NCBI GenBank assembly: GCA_016926235.1
Contig: JAFGOZ010000072.1
Coordinates: 1 to 12,189 of the forward strand
Direction of reading: 5' to 3'
DNA length: 12,189 nt
DNA from: Bacteroidales bacterium
GTDB lineage: Bacteria; Bacteroidota; Bacteroidia; Bacteroidales; UBA10428
The notes beneath the pieces were generated by a model. That model did not search any database. It was not told the DNA's origin and worked only from the letters and a program-made list of their open reading frames with translations. The position numbers were made by a program, and so were the translations under genes. Of the stretch, positions 1 through 6,813 are shown in pieces. Positions within the stretch are counted from its first letter, which is position 1. The number at the start of each line of letters is the position of its first letter.

Positions 1-198
1 AAAGTTATCATCTCCCCCTAGAACCCCCTATTTCAACATTATTATATTATAATATTTGTTAATATATTTAATTGCTAATCTAAAGGCAATGACGCGGTTG
101 ATGGGGAAAACCTTAACTAAACGAAATTAAATACCAAATAATAAATGCTGAATCAATGTTTTTTAGTTAAGAAAAAGGATCGTCATTGTTGAGGTAGT

Positions 199-505
199 AT
201 GCCGAAGCAAACCAGCCTTTGGTCTAAGTCTTCTTGGCATATACCCTGTCAGGGTCACATAAGCCCTGACATTAAACGTAAAATCGAAATATGTATGACA
301 GAAAAAAATAACTGCTACTATAATGCTATTGCAGTAAGAGTTAACAGCATTCTAAAAGATGAATTTTATCTTTACCAATGCTTCTTTAGTTTAAATCATG
401 CCGTTAGAGCAACAAAAAATGCCATTGAAGTTTATAATTCTAAAAAAAAATCAATTATCTTTAGAGTACAGAACACCAAATAGGGTCTTTAAAAATGCAG
501 CATAA
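199..505 (+). pseudogene. Decayed IS3-family transposase (OrfB) C-terminal fragment
   Basis: The reading frame from 199 to 483 carries the end of an IS3-type DDE integrase domain. The recognisable part starts near residue 25 and includes 'MTEK', then 'NAIAVRVNSILKDEF' and 'HAVRATKNAIEVYNS'. In this family the motif normally reads 'NAIAERVNGILKDEF', and its first Glu is the third catalytic acid. Here that codon (334-336) is gta, giving Val, so the catalytic triad is broken. After a run of A at 442-450 the family-like ending continues in the next frame from 452 ('QLSLEYRTPNRVF') to a stop at 503-505, so there is also a one-base insertion or two-base deletion in the A tract. The N-terminal two thirds of the transposase and the usual first two Asp motifs are absent, and residues 1-24 resemble nothing. 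No terminal inverted repeats were seen. It is an inactive relic that marks past insertion activity. Confidence 0.82.
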
Positions 506-538
506 ATTATAATTTAACCTGTAGCCGTATTTTAGGAC

Positions 539-564
539 TTGACTTTACCTACTACCTATCTTTG
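539..564 (+). promoter_or_regulatory. Possible Bacteroidota-type promoter for the 617 gene
   Basis: TATCTTTG at 557-564 fits the Bacteroidota -7 consensus TAnnTTTG. A TTG at 539-541 could be the -33 element, but the spacing of 15 bases is shorter than usual. A start near 571 would leave a leader of about 45 bases before the ATG at 617. This is a motif match only. Confidence 0.35.
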
Positions 565-616
565 GAACATTGTTTGTATTAAATAAGCAAAACCAATTTT
601 AATAAAATCCGAATTT

Positions 617-1360
617 ATGAAAACTGTAAAAATTTACTCAACTATTACATTAATGCTAATAGTACTTTTAAGTTTGACATCTTACAAAACTAAAGCTCAA
701 TTAAGAACTCCTAGTTCGGTGGGAAAATATGAAAAAGGTACAATAACTCTTGAAAATGGGGAAGGAATTGAAGGTTACATATTTATTGATATGATGAATC
801 CTCAGGAATTTCAAAAAAGGGTTAACCTGATTGACGAGAAAACCTATGCGGCTTTCACAGCAGGGGAGGATGTAGATAAAGCTGTTGTGGTGTATGATGC
901 CAACGACTTGCAAAGCTTTACACTTGAAAATGGTAAAAAATTCAAAAAGGCAAAATATGTCAATCTATTTGCTAAAAGAAAACAAGACAAGATTCCTAAA
1001 AATCTTATGTTAGAAGTTGTTACTGAAGGAAAGGTTACCGTGTATAAAAAGTATCACCACACCCAGGGTATAGTTTCTCCCTACTTACCTGACCGTACGA
1101 AGGTTAATGATGCTGATTATGTCAAATGGCAGGAAAACAACTTTGAGATTCTTTACCAGAAAGAAGGTGAGGAGCCGAAAAATATGTCTGTAATCAATAT
1201 AAAGTCTCTTGTAGGTGATAATAAAACCGTATTAACTAATTATACTAAAGATTATTATGGTTTTAGAACCCTTTTTACTAAAGGACCCGTCTTTGAATCC
1301 AGCTTCCAACTGGATGCTTTAGAGGCTTTCACCAGAATGGTAGAAGATTATAATAAATAA
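617..1360 (+). CDS. Secreted protein of unknown function
   Basis: The 247-residue product opens with a clear signal peptide: Lys near the N-terminus, a hydrophobic core (about residues 9-21) and a probable cut between A27 and Q28 ('KTKA|Q'), the usual form in Bacteroidota. It should therefore be periplasmic or surface-exposed. The mature part has no further membrane segment. It begins with short beta-rich stretches of the type 'KGTITLENGEGIEGYIFI', repeated more weakly around 'LQSFTLENGKKFKKAKYV', and ends in an aromatic-rich 'KDYYGFRTLFTKGPVFESS' segment. I do not recognise a named family; the pattern resembles lineage-specific exported proteins of the phylum. The ATG at 617 is chosen because the signal peptide begins there. 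The gene stands alone, with a candidate promoter upstream and a strong hairpin terminator downstream, so it is probably monocistronic. Confidence 0.85.
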   Translation: MKTVKIYSTITLMLIVLLSLTSYKTKAQLRTPSSVGKYEKGTITLENGEGIEGYIFIDMMNPQEFQKRVNLIDEKTYAAFTAGEDVDKAVVVYDANDLQSFTLENGKKFKKAKYVNLFAKRKQDKIPKNLMLEVVTEGKVTVYKKYHHTQGIVSPYLPDRTKVNDADYVKWQENNFEILYQKEGEEPKNMSVINIKSLVGDNKTVLTNYTKDYYGFRTLFTKGPVFESSFQLDALEAFTRMVEDYNK

Positions 1361-1386
1361 CAATAGTTAGAATTTATTACCCTGTT

Positions 1387-1425
1387 AGAAGAGACGACTA
1401 TAAAAGGTCGTCTCTTCTTGTATTA
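1387..1425 (+). terminator. Hairpin terminator after the secreted-protein gene
   Basis: AGAAGAGACGAC at 1387-1398 pairs perfectly with 1407-1418 (12 bp) across an 8-base loop. The 3' side is followed by a T-rich but not uniform stretch. It lies 27 bases after the stop at 1360. The long perfect stem makes an intrinsic terminator likely even though the T tract is weak. Confidence 0.7.
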
Positions 1426-1533
1426 TGAAAACAAGAAGTTATATTAAATCAGGTTAACCTACCTTATACCATTTCCTTAAAAAAATTACTATGAGGTTTT
1501 ATATTCTTCTATTACATTAACAATATCCCCGCT

Positions 1534-1556
1534 CGTGAGGATTTGTTATCCTCACG
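1534..1556. repeat. Perfect 9-bp hairpin
   Basis: CGTGAGGAT (1534-1542) pairs with ATCCTCACG (1548-1556) around the 5-base loop TTGTT. There is no T tract, so it is not an obvious terminator. An outer GCTCG/CGAGC pair (1531-1535 with 1573-1577) could extend the structure. It occupies the place that other post-gene hairpins hold in this array. Confidence 0.7.
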
Positions 1557-1689
1557 CTAAAACTTCAAACAGCGAGCTAAAAAAAAGTATGGCTCTTTAT
1601 TTTAATAAAAACATCAACCGGCAGGTTTAACCCTACTATTGTTTTTAAAAAACAATTTGCCAATATATATTTATTGTAGAAAATAACTA

Positions 1690-1712
1690 CGTGAGCGGTG
1701 TAACCACTCACG
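1690..1712. repeat. Hairpin sharing its stem end with 1534-1556
   Basis: CGTGAGCGGT (1690-1699) pairs with ACCACTCACG (1703-1712) with one C/A mismatch and a 3-base loop. The outer six bases CGTGAG/CTCACG repeat those of the hairpin 150 bases upstream, so the two may be related structural elements. Confidence 0.6.
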
Positions 1713-1735
1713 AACGAGTTGTAAAGGAGACGGGA

Positions 1736-1948
1736 GAGAAAAAAGAGTAATGTTTATCTGCTTACTTCATATACATTTTTAATACTTGTTTATTACCGTT
1801 TAACTATTTTCCGTAACTTACCTCAACAAAGCAGATAAACAAAATCAACGGTTTTTTGATACCAAATAGTTACAGCGAAAAAAAAGAGTTGCGATATAAT
1901 AGATATAAAATCATTTGTCGATATGCAGATGTTTGTGCAGAATTTAAT
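1736..1948 (+). repeat. Repeat A, copy 1 (long non-coding block)
   Basis: This block matches 6997-7216 over about 210 bases with short gaps. The best-kept part is 1811-1860, identical to 7072-7121 at 49 of 50 positions. It ends with TTTGTCG (1914-1920) followed by ATGCAGATGTTTG, shared with copy 2. It contains no conserved reading frame. Its position directly before a gene in both copies suggests a recombination site, a leader or a promoter-bearing module. Because its tail supplies an ATG at 1923, that codon is probably not the real start of the next gene. Confidence 0.88.
1751..1841. repeat. 13-bp inverted repeat inside repeat A copy 1
   Basis: TGTTTATCTGCTT (1751-1763) is the exact reverse complement of AAGCAGATAAACA (1829-1841), enclosing 65 bases. 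In copy 2 the right arm is unchanged but the left arm has drifted (GCATAGCTGCTC near 7012), so the pairing is only partly kept there. Confidence 0.75.
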
Positions 1949-1973
1949 AGAATTGACTTATAAAAATATAATT

Positions 1974-2903
1974 ATGCTAAAAATCAGATTAATAAGCGTA
2001 TTGGTTTTTATATCAAGTGGGGTATCAGCGCAGAATGAAAATGAGATAAACCAGTTTAGTAATACACTGAATCAATTTCTGAATGTCCGCGATTTTAGTA
2101 TTTCTAAAGACGGGAATGAAGCATTTTTTACAATCCAAAGCCCTTTTCAGGAAATTTCTCAAATTGCTTACATCACAAAAGAAAAGAATGAATGGACAAA
2201 GCCTGAATTATTGCCATTTTCTGATTCATTTATGTATTTAGAACCTTTTTTATCAATTGATGGGAAACGCCTGTTTTTTGTTTCTGATAGACCATTAGAT
2301 GATTCTATTCACCTAAAAAAAGACTTTGACATTTGGTATGTTGAAAGAAATAGCCAAGGTGAAAAATGGTCAGAACCTAAAAATTTAGGAAAACCTATTA
2401 ATTCCCACTTAAACGAATTTTATCCATCAGTTAGTGAAAATAATAACCTGTATTTTACAATGGAGTCGCCTAATGGATTAGGGAAAGATGATATTTATTT
2501 TTGTCGTTGGGACAATGGTAAATATACGAGCGCAATATTGTTAGACGAGAATATAAATAGTGCTGGCTATGAATTTAATGCTTTTATTTCCGGGAAAGAA
2601 GATTACATAATATTTACGAAATATAACGAAAAAGATGGTTACGGTAGTGGTGATCTATATATTTCTAAAAAGGATGCCAACGGAAAATGGACAAAGGCAA
2701 AAAACATAGGAGTACCAATCAATACAAAATATATGGAATACTGCCCATTTTATGATGAGAAAAACCAAATATTGTATTTCACAAGCAAAAGAAATGATGT
2801 TACGCCCAGAGAATTTAAAAATGTTTCAGATTTACAAAAATATATATCTGAAAGCAATAATGGCCTCAGTAAAATTTACATGACCAAATTAAAAATAGAA
2901 TAG
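1974..2903 (+). CDS. Exported PD40/WD40-like beta-propeller protein
   Basis: Starting at the ATG at 1974 the product has 309 residues. It begins with a good signal peptide (MLKIRLISVLVFISSGVSA|Q, cut after A19). The frame is open back to an ATG at 1923, but that codon lies in repeat A and would put 17 extra residues before the signal peptide, so 1974 is preferred. The mature protein has five or more PD40-type blades: about 39-66, 89-123 ('LSIDGKRLFFVSDRP'), 149-177 ('PSVSENNNLYFT..KDDIYF'), 199-232 ('DYIIFTKY..GDLYIS') and 256-303 ('YDEKNQILYFTSKRND'). Such propellers, related to the TolB fold, act in the periplasm or on the surface as binding scaffolds; the ligand cannot be told from sequence. 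The blade spacing with 'W..P..LG.PIN' linkers is typical of Bacteroidota exported versions. It is a single-gene unit between repeat A and repeat B. Confidence 0.87.
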   Translation: MLKIRLISVLVFISSGVSAQNENEINQFSNTLNQFLNVRDFSISKDGNEAFFTIQSPFQEISQIAYITKEKNEWTKPELLPFSDSFMYLEPFLSIDGKRLFFVSDRPLDDSIHLKKDFDIWYVERNSQGEKWSEPKNLGKPINSHLNEFYPSVSENNNLYFTMESPNGLGKDDIYFCRWDNGKYTSAILLDENINSAGYEFNAFISGKEDYIIFTKYNEKDGYGSGDLYISKKDANGKWTKAKNIGVPINTKYMEYCPFYDEKNQILYFTSKRNDVTPREFKNVSDLQKYISESNNGLSKIYMTKLKIE

Positions 2904-2951
2904 AATTGAAATAGCCACCAACAAAATACAAAGATGCGTTAACCCCACCCT

Positions 2952-2974
2952 CAGCGTAGTTTGCAACTACGCTG
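2952..2974. repeat. Perfect 10-bp hairpin after the propeller gene
   Basis: CAGCGTAGTT (2952-2961) pairs with AACTACGCTG (2965-2974) around the loop TGC. It starts 49 bases after the stop codon. No T tract follows directly, so it may act as a weak terminator, an mRNA 3' stabiliser or the structural core of a recombination site. Confidence 0.75.
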
Positions 2975-3022
2975 CATGTATTAATAAATCTCCCCCTTTC
3001 ACCAGCCGATAACATCAGGACC

Positions 3023-3270
3023 TTAATTAACTATACTCCTGATTCCTTGTCCGGTATAAAAAATAGTTTTAAATTTCGATGTATTTCCGTACCGATGGCT
3101 ATCGAAACGGAATATGATTGTTAGGTGGCAAAAAAAGAGAAAGTGTATCGGGAAAAACATTCTTAAATTAAACAATTATGTTTTATTTGCACTATTTAGA
3201 ATTATTAGCAAATTGCTTTTATTAGGTAAATAAAGCAGTATTGACAAATTGTTATATAAATTAGTTATCG
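3023..3270 (+). repeat. Repeat B, copy 1 (long non-coding block)
   Basis: This block matches 9473-9698. The last 66 bases are best kept: 3201-3266 equals 9629-9694 at 61 of 66 positions without a gap; the first part is more diverged. It ends with GTTATCG (3264-3270), the counterpart of GTTGTGG in copy 2. It holds imperfect dyads such as AGCAAATTGCT and no conserved reading frame. Like repeat A it stands just before a gene unit. Confidence 0.85.
3120..3129 (+). repeat. Left arm of inverted repeat bracketing the 3404-6432 operon
   Basis: GTTAGGTGGC is the exact reverse complement of 6553-6562. The first seven bases fit the integron core GTTRRRY. The arm lies within repeat B copy 1; at the same place copy 2 has GTTAGTGGGC. 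Confidence 0.5.
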
Positions 3271-3294
3271 GTAAGATTTAAGAGAGATGGAAAA

Positions 3295-3357
3295 ATGATT
3301 TATACACATGTGATTAATCAAGGAGCTAAGGGTGTAAGAAGCTCTGCCGATTTTTAA
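3295..3357 (+). pseudogene. C-terminal remnant of an integron-type tyrosine recombinase
   Basis: A 20-codon frame reads MIYTHV, three residues, then GAKGVRSSADF and a stop. Integron integrases end in a motif of the form TTMIYTHVLNRGGxGVRSPxD, in which the Tyr of IYTHV is the catalytic nucleophile. Some 15 of 19 residues agree with that pattern, including the Tyr and the GVRS tail, which is much rarer in XerC/XerD-like enzymes. The frame is open upstream only to a stop at 3262-3264 and those residues (VRFKRDGK) do not clearly continue the family, so the catalytic Arg and His boxes are missing. It starts just after repeat B and ends 46 bases before the flavoprotein gene. It is far too short to be active and is read as a relic of an integrase that once lay here or was carried in with the repeat. 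Confidence 0.68.
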
Positions 3358-3403
3358 TTTAGGTTGCTCAATCAGTAACATATACAAATAAAAGAAACAA
3401 ATT

Positions 3404-5293
3404 ATGAGTGATTTCAATAATAACAAACAAGTATCAAACAATACAAGTGAGGCCCTGCATACAGCCCGCCAGTGCAGGCACTATGCAATGTGTAAAGTAG
3501 ATTTTCTGGGAACAGGCGTATGCCCATCGGGCAAAAAGAACCATTTCGTTTCGTTCTATCCCCAGGGAATGATGGATATAACCGCTGCTGTATTGGAAAA
3601 CAAAATTCCTGTTACAACCGGACTTGTGGAAGTGGCAAATGAATGTATCCTTTGTGGCATTTGTGATACCCAGTGCCATTTTGTAACTGAACTCAGGCCC
3701 TTCGGCGTATTTCAAACATTGAAGAGTTATCTGGATGATTATCTTCAGTCCAATGATCCAGTAGAGGTTCCTTCCGATGAATTTCTGAACAAGCTCAGGT
3801 CCATAACCGGTGAAAAATATGCCACCAACGACCCGGCACATTTGATGGCCTACGCAAACGATCCTGCTCCGATCTCATTCGAGACGATGCCTGGATATGT
3901 TGTTGTTCCAGCTGACACGCAGCAGGTAAGCGAAATTGTGAAGCTTTGCCGACGAGAGGGTGTGAAGTACACTGTAAGAGGCAATGGATCCTCTGTAATG
4001 GGGTTCGTATTAGGTTCAGGGCTTATAATTGATACCACGAGAATGAAAAAGATGGAGTTTGATACCAGCAACCGTGCAGTTACTATTGGTGCGGGTATAA
4101 GTGCGTTTGAGCTTCAGAAGGAAGCTGCCGTGCGCGGCTACCGGGTTAATGCTGCTGAACCTTCTGCATTATATTGTGCGAATATTATGTGCTCCGGAAT
4201 TTTTTCGCTATTCTCGAGTTCTTACGGAACGGCGGCGGACAACCTTATCGATGCGGAATTCGTTTCAGAGGAGGGGGATATTTTTGCCCTTTCACAAAGA
4301 GACGCTCCCAACCTTTACGGATTCAATAAAACTGAGCCTCCTATTCAAGAAATATGTACTCAGGCTGTGGTTAAGCTCCATCCCGTTATAGAGGATGAAT
4401 CAGCCATAGCGGTACCGTTTTCAGATATGCAATCTGCTATAGGCTACGCGGAAAAACTGAACAAGCGGAATATCGGGCTTGGTATCGGGGTGCTCGGGGG
4501 AGAATACCTTAGTACGTTTATATCCCCAACCTCTGAACTTGCCGAAACCCTCCGAAATGTTTTTCATAAGGAGCTGGGTATAGAATATCTTGTGGTAGTT
4601 CTCGGAAACAAATATCACTTGGATGCGGCTAGAGATATGGCTCCGGTAGTTCTTGAGCAGGAGGTACTGAGGGCACTGATACTGGGTATACCCGCGCTGG
4701 GCGAGGAAGGGCTTATTCAGATTTTACGAGGGATGGAAGGTGAAGCAAAACCCTACGAAATATTAGCAAAGCCCGAAATGCTATCCATTATCGAAACAGC
4801 CCTTGATCCTTCTCCCGAACAGCTGTCCGAGGCTGTCCCTAACGATTTGAAGTCCTTTTACGATAAGCTGTACAGGCGCACCGAGCTTACCGATATGATT
4901 TGGCTGAATACATTCAGAATAGTGAGTTCCAGGATGGGAAGAGAAGGGCATATTGTGGCTTTTATATTATACGTGCCTCTTGATAACATTCCACAGGTGG
5001 AAGAGATACATAAAGGGTTTCAAGAGGTGGCTCATATTAGCGGGGTGCGAGGTGAATTCGGCTTTCTTACGCCTATAGACCAGGGAGCTATGGGGGTTTT
5101 TGAGTGGGATATGTATCTGGATCATACTGACTCCGAAGAGGTTGGGAAGATGCGGAAGGCCATGGAGAAGACAGCAGCCATGATAGAACGATTTTCGCAG
5201 CAGGATCCTAGGGTGCTCTGGATTCGGGATGTTTTTAGCAAAGGATTTTCCCGGAAGGAAGCCTTTTTGTATCACGGAGCAAATTTCAGTTAA
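3404..5293 (+). CDS. FAD-linked oxidoreductase with N-terminal Fe-S domain
   Basis: The 629-residue protein has two parts. Residues 20-100 form an iron-sulfur domain: Cys at 24, 30 and 40 (the last in 'VCPSG'), then CILCGICDTQC with Cys 81, 84, 87 and 91, a CxxCxxCxxxC ferredoxin motif. Seven Cys suggest one or two [4Fe-4S] clusters. Residues about 160-335 match the PCMH-type FAD-binding fold of the GlcD/FAD_binding_4 family: 'VVVPADTQQVSEIVKLCRREGV', 'TVRGNGSSVMG', 'LIIDTTRMKKM', 'VTIGAGISAFELQ' and 'GTAADNLIDAEFVSEEGDI'. The rest would be the substrate cap. It is soluble, probably cytoplasmic, and should oxidise a 2-hydroxy acid or similar substrate, passing electrons through the clusters; the substrate is not known. 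The next gene starts 2 bases after the stop, so the two are surely co-transcribed. GC is well above that of the flanking genes (32 of 60 in 3901-3960), a sign of separate origin. Confidence 0.85.
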   Translation: MSDFNNNKQVSNNTSEALHTARQCRHYAMCKVDFLGTGVCPSGKKNHFVSFYPQGMMDITAAVLENKIPVTTGLVEVANECILCGICDTQCHFVTELRPFGVFQTLKSYLDDYLQSNDPVEVPSDEFLNKLRSITGEKYATNDPAHLMAYANDPAPISFETMPGYVVVPADTQQVSEIVKLCRREGVKYTVRGNGSSVMGFVLGSGLIIDTTRMKKMEFDTSNRAVTIGAGISAFELQKEAAVRGYRVNAAEPSALYCANIMCSGIFSLFSSSYGTAADNLIDAEFVSEEGDIFALSQRDAPNLYGFNKTEPPIQEICTQAVVKLHPVIEDESAIAVPFSDMQSAIGYAEKLNKRNIGLGIGVLGGEYLSTFISPTSELAETLRNVFHKELGIEYLVVVLGNKYHLDAARDMAPVVLEQEVLRALILGIPALGEEGLIQILRGMEGEAKPYEILAKPEMLSIIETALDPSPEQLSEAVPNDLKSFYDKLYRRTELTDMIWLNTFRIVSSRMGREGHIVAFILYVPLDNIPQVEEIHKGFQEVAHISGVRGEFGFLTPIDQGAMGVFEWDMYLDHTDSEEVGKMRKAMEKTAAMIERFSQQDPRVLWIRDVFSKGFSRKEAFLYHGANFS

Positions 5294-5295
5294 TT

Positions 5296-6432
5296 ATGAG
5301 TAATTCACCGATTCTTATTACAGGCGCAACCGGTTTTCTTGGGGGTTTTTTAGCCGGAGATCTGATAAAAAAAGGCCGAAGAACGATCCTTACAGCTCGG
5401 CCAAAGGGAAATGATACTGCCCAGCAGCGGGTAGGAAACCTTTTAAGGTTTCTTAATATAGAAGCAAAGCATGCGCCGGTAGTTATTCCTGCAGAGATTG
5501 ATATGCCCGGCCTGGGCCTCTCAGAGGAGCATCAGCGGATACTCCGGGATGTGCCGGAGGTACTCCACTGTGCCGCAGATACCTCCTTTGCCGAGAGAAA
5601 AAAAGAGCAGGTTAAAGCAACGAATTTACAAGGGCTGCAGAATGTATTTGATATTGTCCCAAACTGTGAAAGGTTTTACCACATGAGCTCAGCCTATTCT
5701 GTCGGAACACTGGAAGGCCTTATTAAAGAAGAAATACAGTATCCCCCGGGTTTCCATAACCCTTACGAACAGTCAAAAAATGAAGCTGAGAAGCTTATAA
5801 CAGACCTTTGCAGAGAAAAGGATATTGATCTTAACATTTTTCGCCCCTCCATTACCTACGGGGATTCAGTCACCGGAGAAAGCCTCCGATTTAATGCATT
5901 GTATTTTCCGGTACGAACGCTGCTTTATTTCAGAGATTTACTCAAAAAAGATATTTTAGAAAGATCCGGCAAACGGGCTGTCAGACTCGGTGTCACGATA
6001 AATGAAAACGGGAGTATACACTTTCCTCTTACCTTTCCGGGAAACGGTTGGCTGAACCTTGTGCCAATAAACTTTTTAGTGAAGGCTGTTACAACAATAA
6101 TGGACAGTGGAGAAACCGGGATTTTTCATATTGTTAATCCGAAATCCGACACCATCAGGAAGCTTGCTCAGAATATCGAGAGGCATTATTCCATTTCAGG
6201 CATGGAGGTTGCCGACGAAGTAGTGCAGGGCGGCCCTATGCAGACCCTTATCAACAGTTATATGGATGTTTACTATCCCTACTTCTGCGATAAAAGAAAT
6301 TTTAGCGATTACCGGACAAGAACGATACTGGAGCCCTTAGGGATTGAATGCCCTGAACTAACATCAGCTGTATTTAAAAGATGCATGGACTTTGCCGTAG
6401 ATTCAAACTGGGGATCAAAGATTAGAGTGTAA
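5296..6432 (+). CDS. Extended SDR, thioester/fatty-acyl reductase-like (NAD_binding_4)
   Basis: The 378-residue protein starts with the Rossmann motif TGATGFLG (residues 9-16), followed by 'HCAADTSF' (91-98), 'VKATNLQGLQNVFDI', 'MSSAYSVG' with the catalytic Ser at 131 or 132, and NPYEQSKNEAE with the YxxxK pair Tyr157/Lys161. 'IFRPSITYGD' (181-190) is the usual downstream motif. The order and spacing fit the extended short-chain dehydrogenases of the male-sterility/thioester-reductase group, which use NADPH to reduce acyl thioesters, or act on sugar or steroid-like substrates. There is no adenylation or carrier domain, so it is a free-standing enzyme. It follows the flavoprotein gene after a 2-base gap and shares its higher GC, which points to one redox pathway. 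No RBS is evident; translational coupling is likely. No terminator hairpin directly follows; the first strong one is at 6584. Confidence 0.85.
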   Translation: MSNSPILITGATGFLGGFLAGDLIKKGRRTILTARPKGNDTAQQRVGNLLRFLNIEAKHAPVVIPAEIDMPGLGLSEEHQRILRDVPEVLHCAADTSFAERKKEQVKATNLQGLQNVFDIVPNCERFYHMSSAYSVGTLEGLIKEEIQYPPGFHNPYEQSKNEAEKLITDLCREKDIDLNIFRPSITYGDSVTGESLRFNALYFPVRTLLYFRDLLKKDILERSGKRAVRLGVTINENGSIHFPLTFPGNGWLNLVPINFLVKAVTTIMDSGETGIFHIVNPKSDTIRKLAQNIERHYSISGMEVADEVVQGGPMQTLINSYMDVYYPYFCDKRNFSDYRTRTILEPLGIECPELTSAVFKRCMDFAVDSNWGSKIRV

Positions 6433-6552
6433 GTCTTAACGTACTACAAATAATTATACTCTTGTATCTTGTTGTGGTTATTATTTAGTATAAACCTAAA
6501 GGAACTTAGTTAGATTGCACAATCCAGAATAAGATAGAAAATGTGGACTATC

Positions 6553-6562
6553 GCCACCTAAC
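6553..6562 (-). repeat. Right arm of inverted repeat bracketing the 3404-6432 operon
   Basis: GCCACCTAAC is the exact reverse complement of 3120-3129. Its last seven bases ACCTAAC fit the integron inverse core RYYYAAC, and it lies 121 bases after the stop of the reductase gene. Next to it GAACTGTT (6563-6570) has a near complement AATAGTTC (6617-6624) beyond the 6584 hairpin, which adds an inner stem of the attC type. Confidence 0.5.
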
Positions 6563-6583
6563 GAACTGTTCGAGCCCCCCCAC

Positions 6584-6609
6584 TACCGCAAGTCTTTGGA
6601 CTTGTGGTA
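6584..6609. repeat. 11-bp hairpin, family shared with 9325-9358
   Basis: TACCGCAAGTC (6584-6594) pairs with GACTTGTGGTA (6599-6609) around TTTG, with one G/T wobble. The stem is almost the same as that at 9325-9358, with the wobble at the same position. A run of C (6575-6581) precedes it. It may work as a terminator-like structure for the operon or as the core of a recombination site. Confidence 0.7.
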
Positions 6610-6688
6610 CCTAAAATAGTTCAATATGTTACAACGTGATATCTATACCTTAACTCGTTGCCGGGAAAATAGTACAAACAATTTTTAT

Positions 6689-6753
6689 CCCAGATTTGTC
6701 ATTAGGAGGAACGAACTAATGACAAGTGTGTCTGCAGGTGGGGAGTATCTGGG
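6689..6753. repeat. Compound stem-loop 1
   Basis: CCCAGAT (6689-6695) pairs with ATCTGGG (6747-6753), and inside it TTGTCATTAG (6696-6705) pairs perfectly with CTAATGACAA (6716-6725). The inner and outer left arms touch, giving a 17-base left side with a bulge on the right. Confidence 0.6.
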
Positions 6754-6813
6754 TTAATCCCGAATTAGAAACACTTATCCCGATTTGAAACGGGATTTAG
6801 TTTTTCTTAATCG

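Larger units (their letters stand above)
1426..1735. other. Gene-free spacer with two hairpins
   Basis: No credible gene is present. The stretch holds a 10-base palindrome (AGGTTAACCT, 1451-1460) and two hairpins listed separately (1534-1556 and 1690-1712) whose stems share the end sequence CGTGAG/CTCACG. The rest is AT-rich with no motif I can name. It leads directly into repeat A. Confidence 0.6.
2914..3129 (+). other. Candidate attC-like junction between array units
   Basis: GCCACCAAC (2914-2922), 11 bases after the stop of the propeller gene, is complementary to GTTAGGTGGC (3120-3129) apart from one extra base. The arms enclose a perfect hairpin (2952-2974) and the first half of repeat B. 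GTTAGGT fits the integron core GTTRRRY; the left arm departs from RYYYAAC. The call is by analogy with integron attC sites and has not been tested. Confidence 0.35.

Noticed and set aside
248..270. Inverted repeat GTCAGGG/CCCTGAC inside the transposase relic
   Set aside because: Seven bases with a 9-base loop in decayed coding sequence; too short to claim a function, and not at an IS end.
1387..1418. Possible relation of this hairpin to the array hairpins downstream
   Set aside because: Its stem shares no sequence with them and its position after a gene with a perfect 12-bp stem is explained by termination.
1451..1460. Perfect 10-base palindrome AGGTTAACCT
   Set aside because: Isolated, expected by chance in AT-rich DNA of this length, and no second copy or partner was found.
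3241..3260. TTGACA followed by TATAAA in repeat B as a sigma-70 promoter
   Set aside because: The two boxes are only about 8 bases apart and the probable host phylum uses a different promoter consensus.
3264..3271. GTTATCGG as the left boundary of the operon unit, by analogy with the end of repeat B copy 2
   Set aside because: No complementary arm was found after the operon; its only complement (CCGATAAC, 3006-3013) lies upstream, so the 3120/6553 pair is the better supported bracket.
3434..3841. Long minus-strand open frame opposite the flavoprotein gene
   Set aside because: It is antisense to well-conserved Fe-S and FAD motifs and its product resembles nothing; a shadow of the real gene, as are the other antisense frames at 3850-4071, 4421-4618 and 4967-5275.
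4101..4391. Plus-strand 96-residue frame within the flavoprotein gene
   Set aside because: Overlaps the FAD-domain coding region in another frame and shows no family features.
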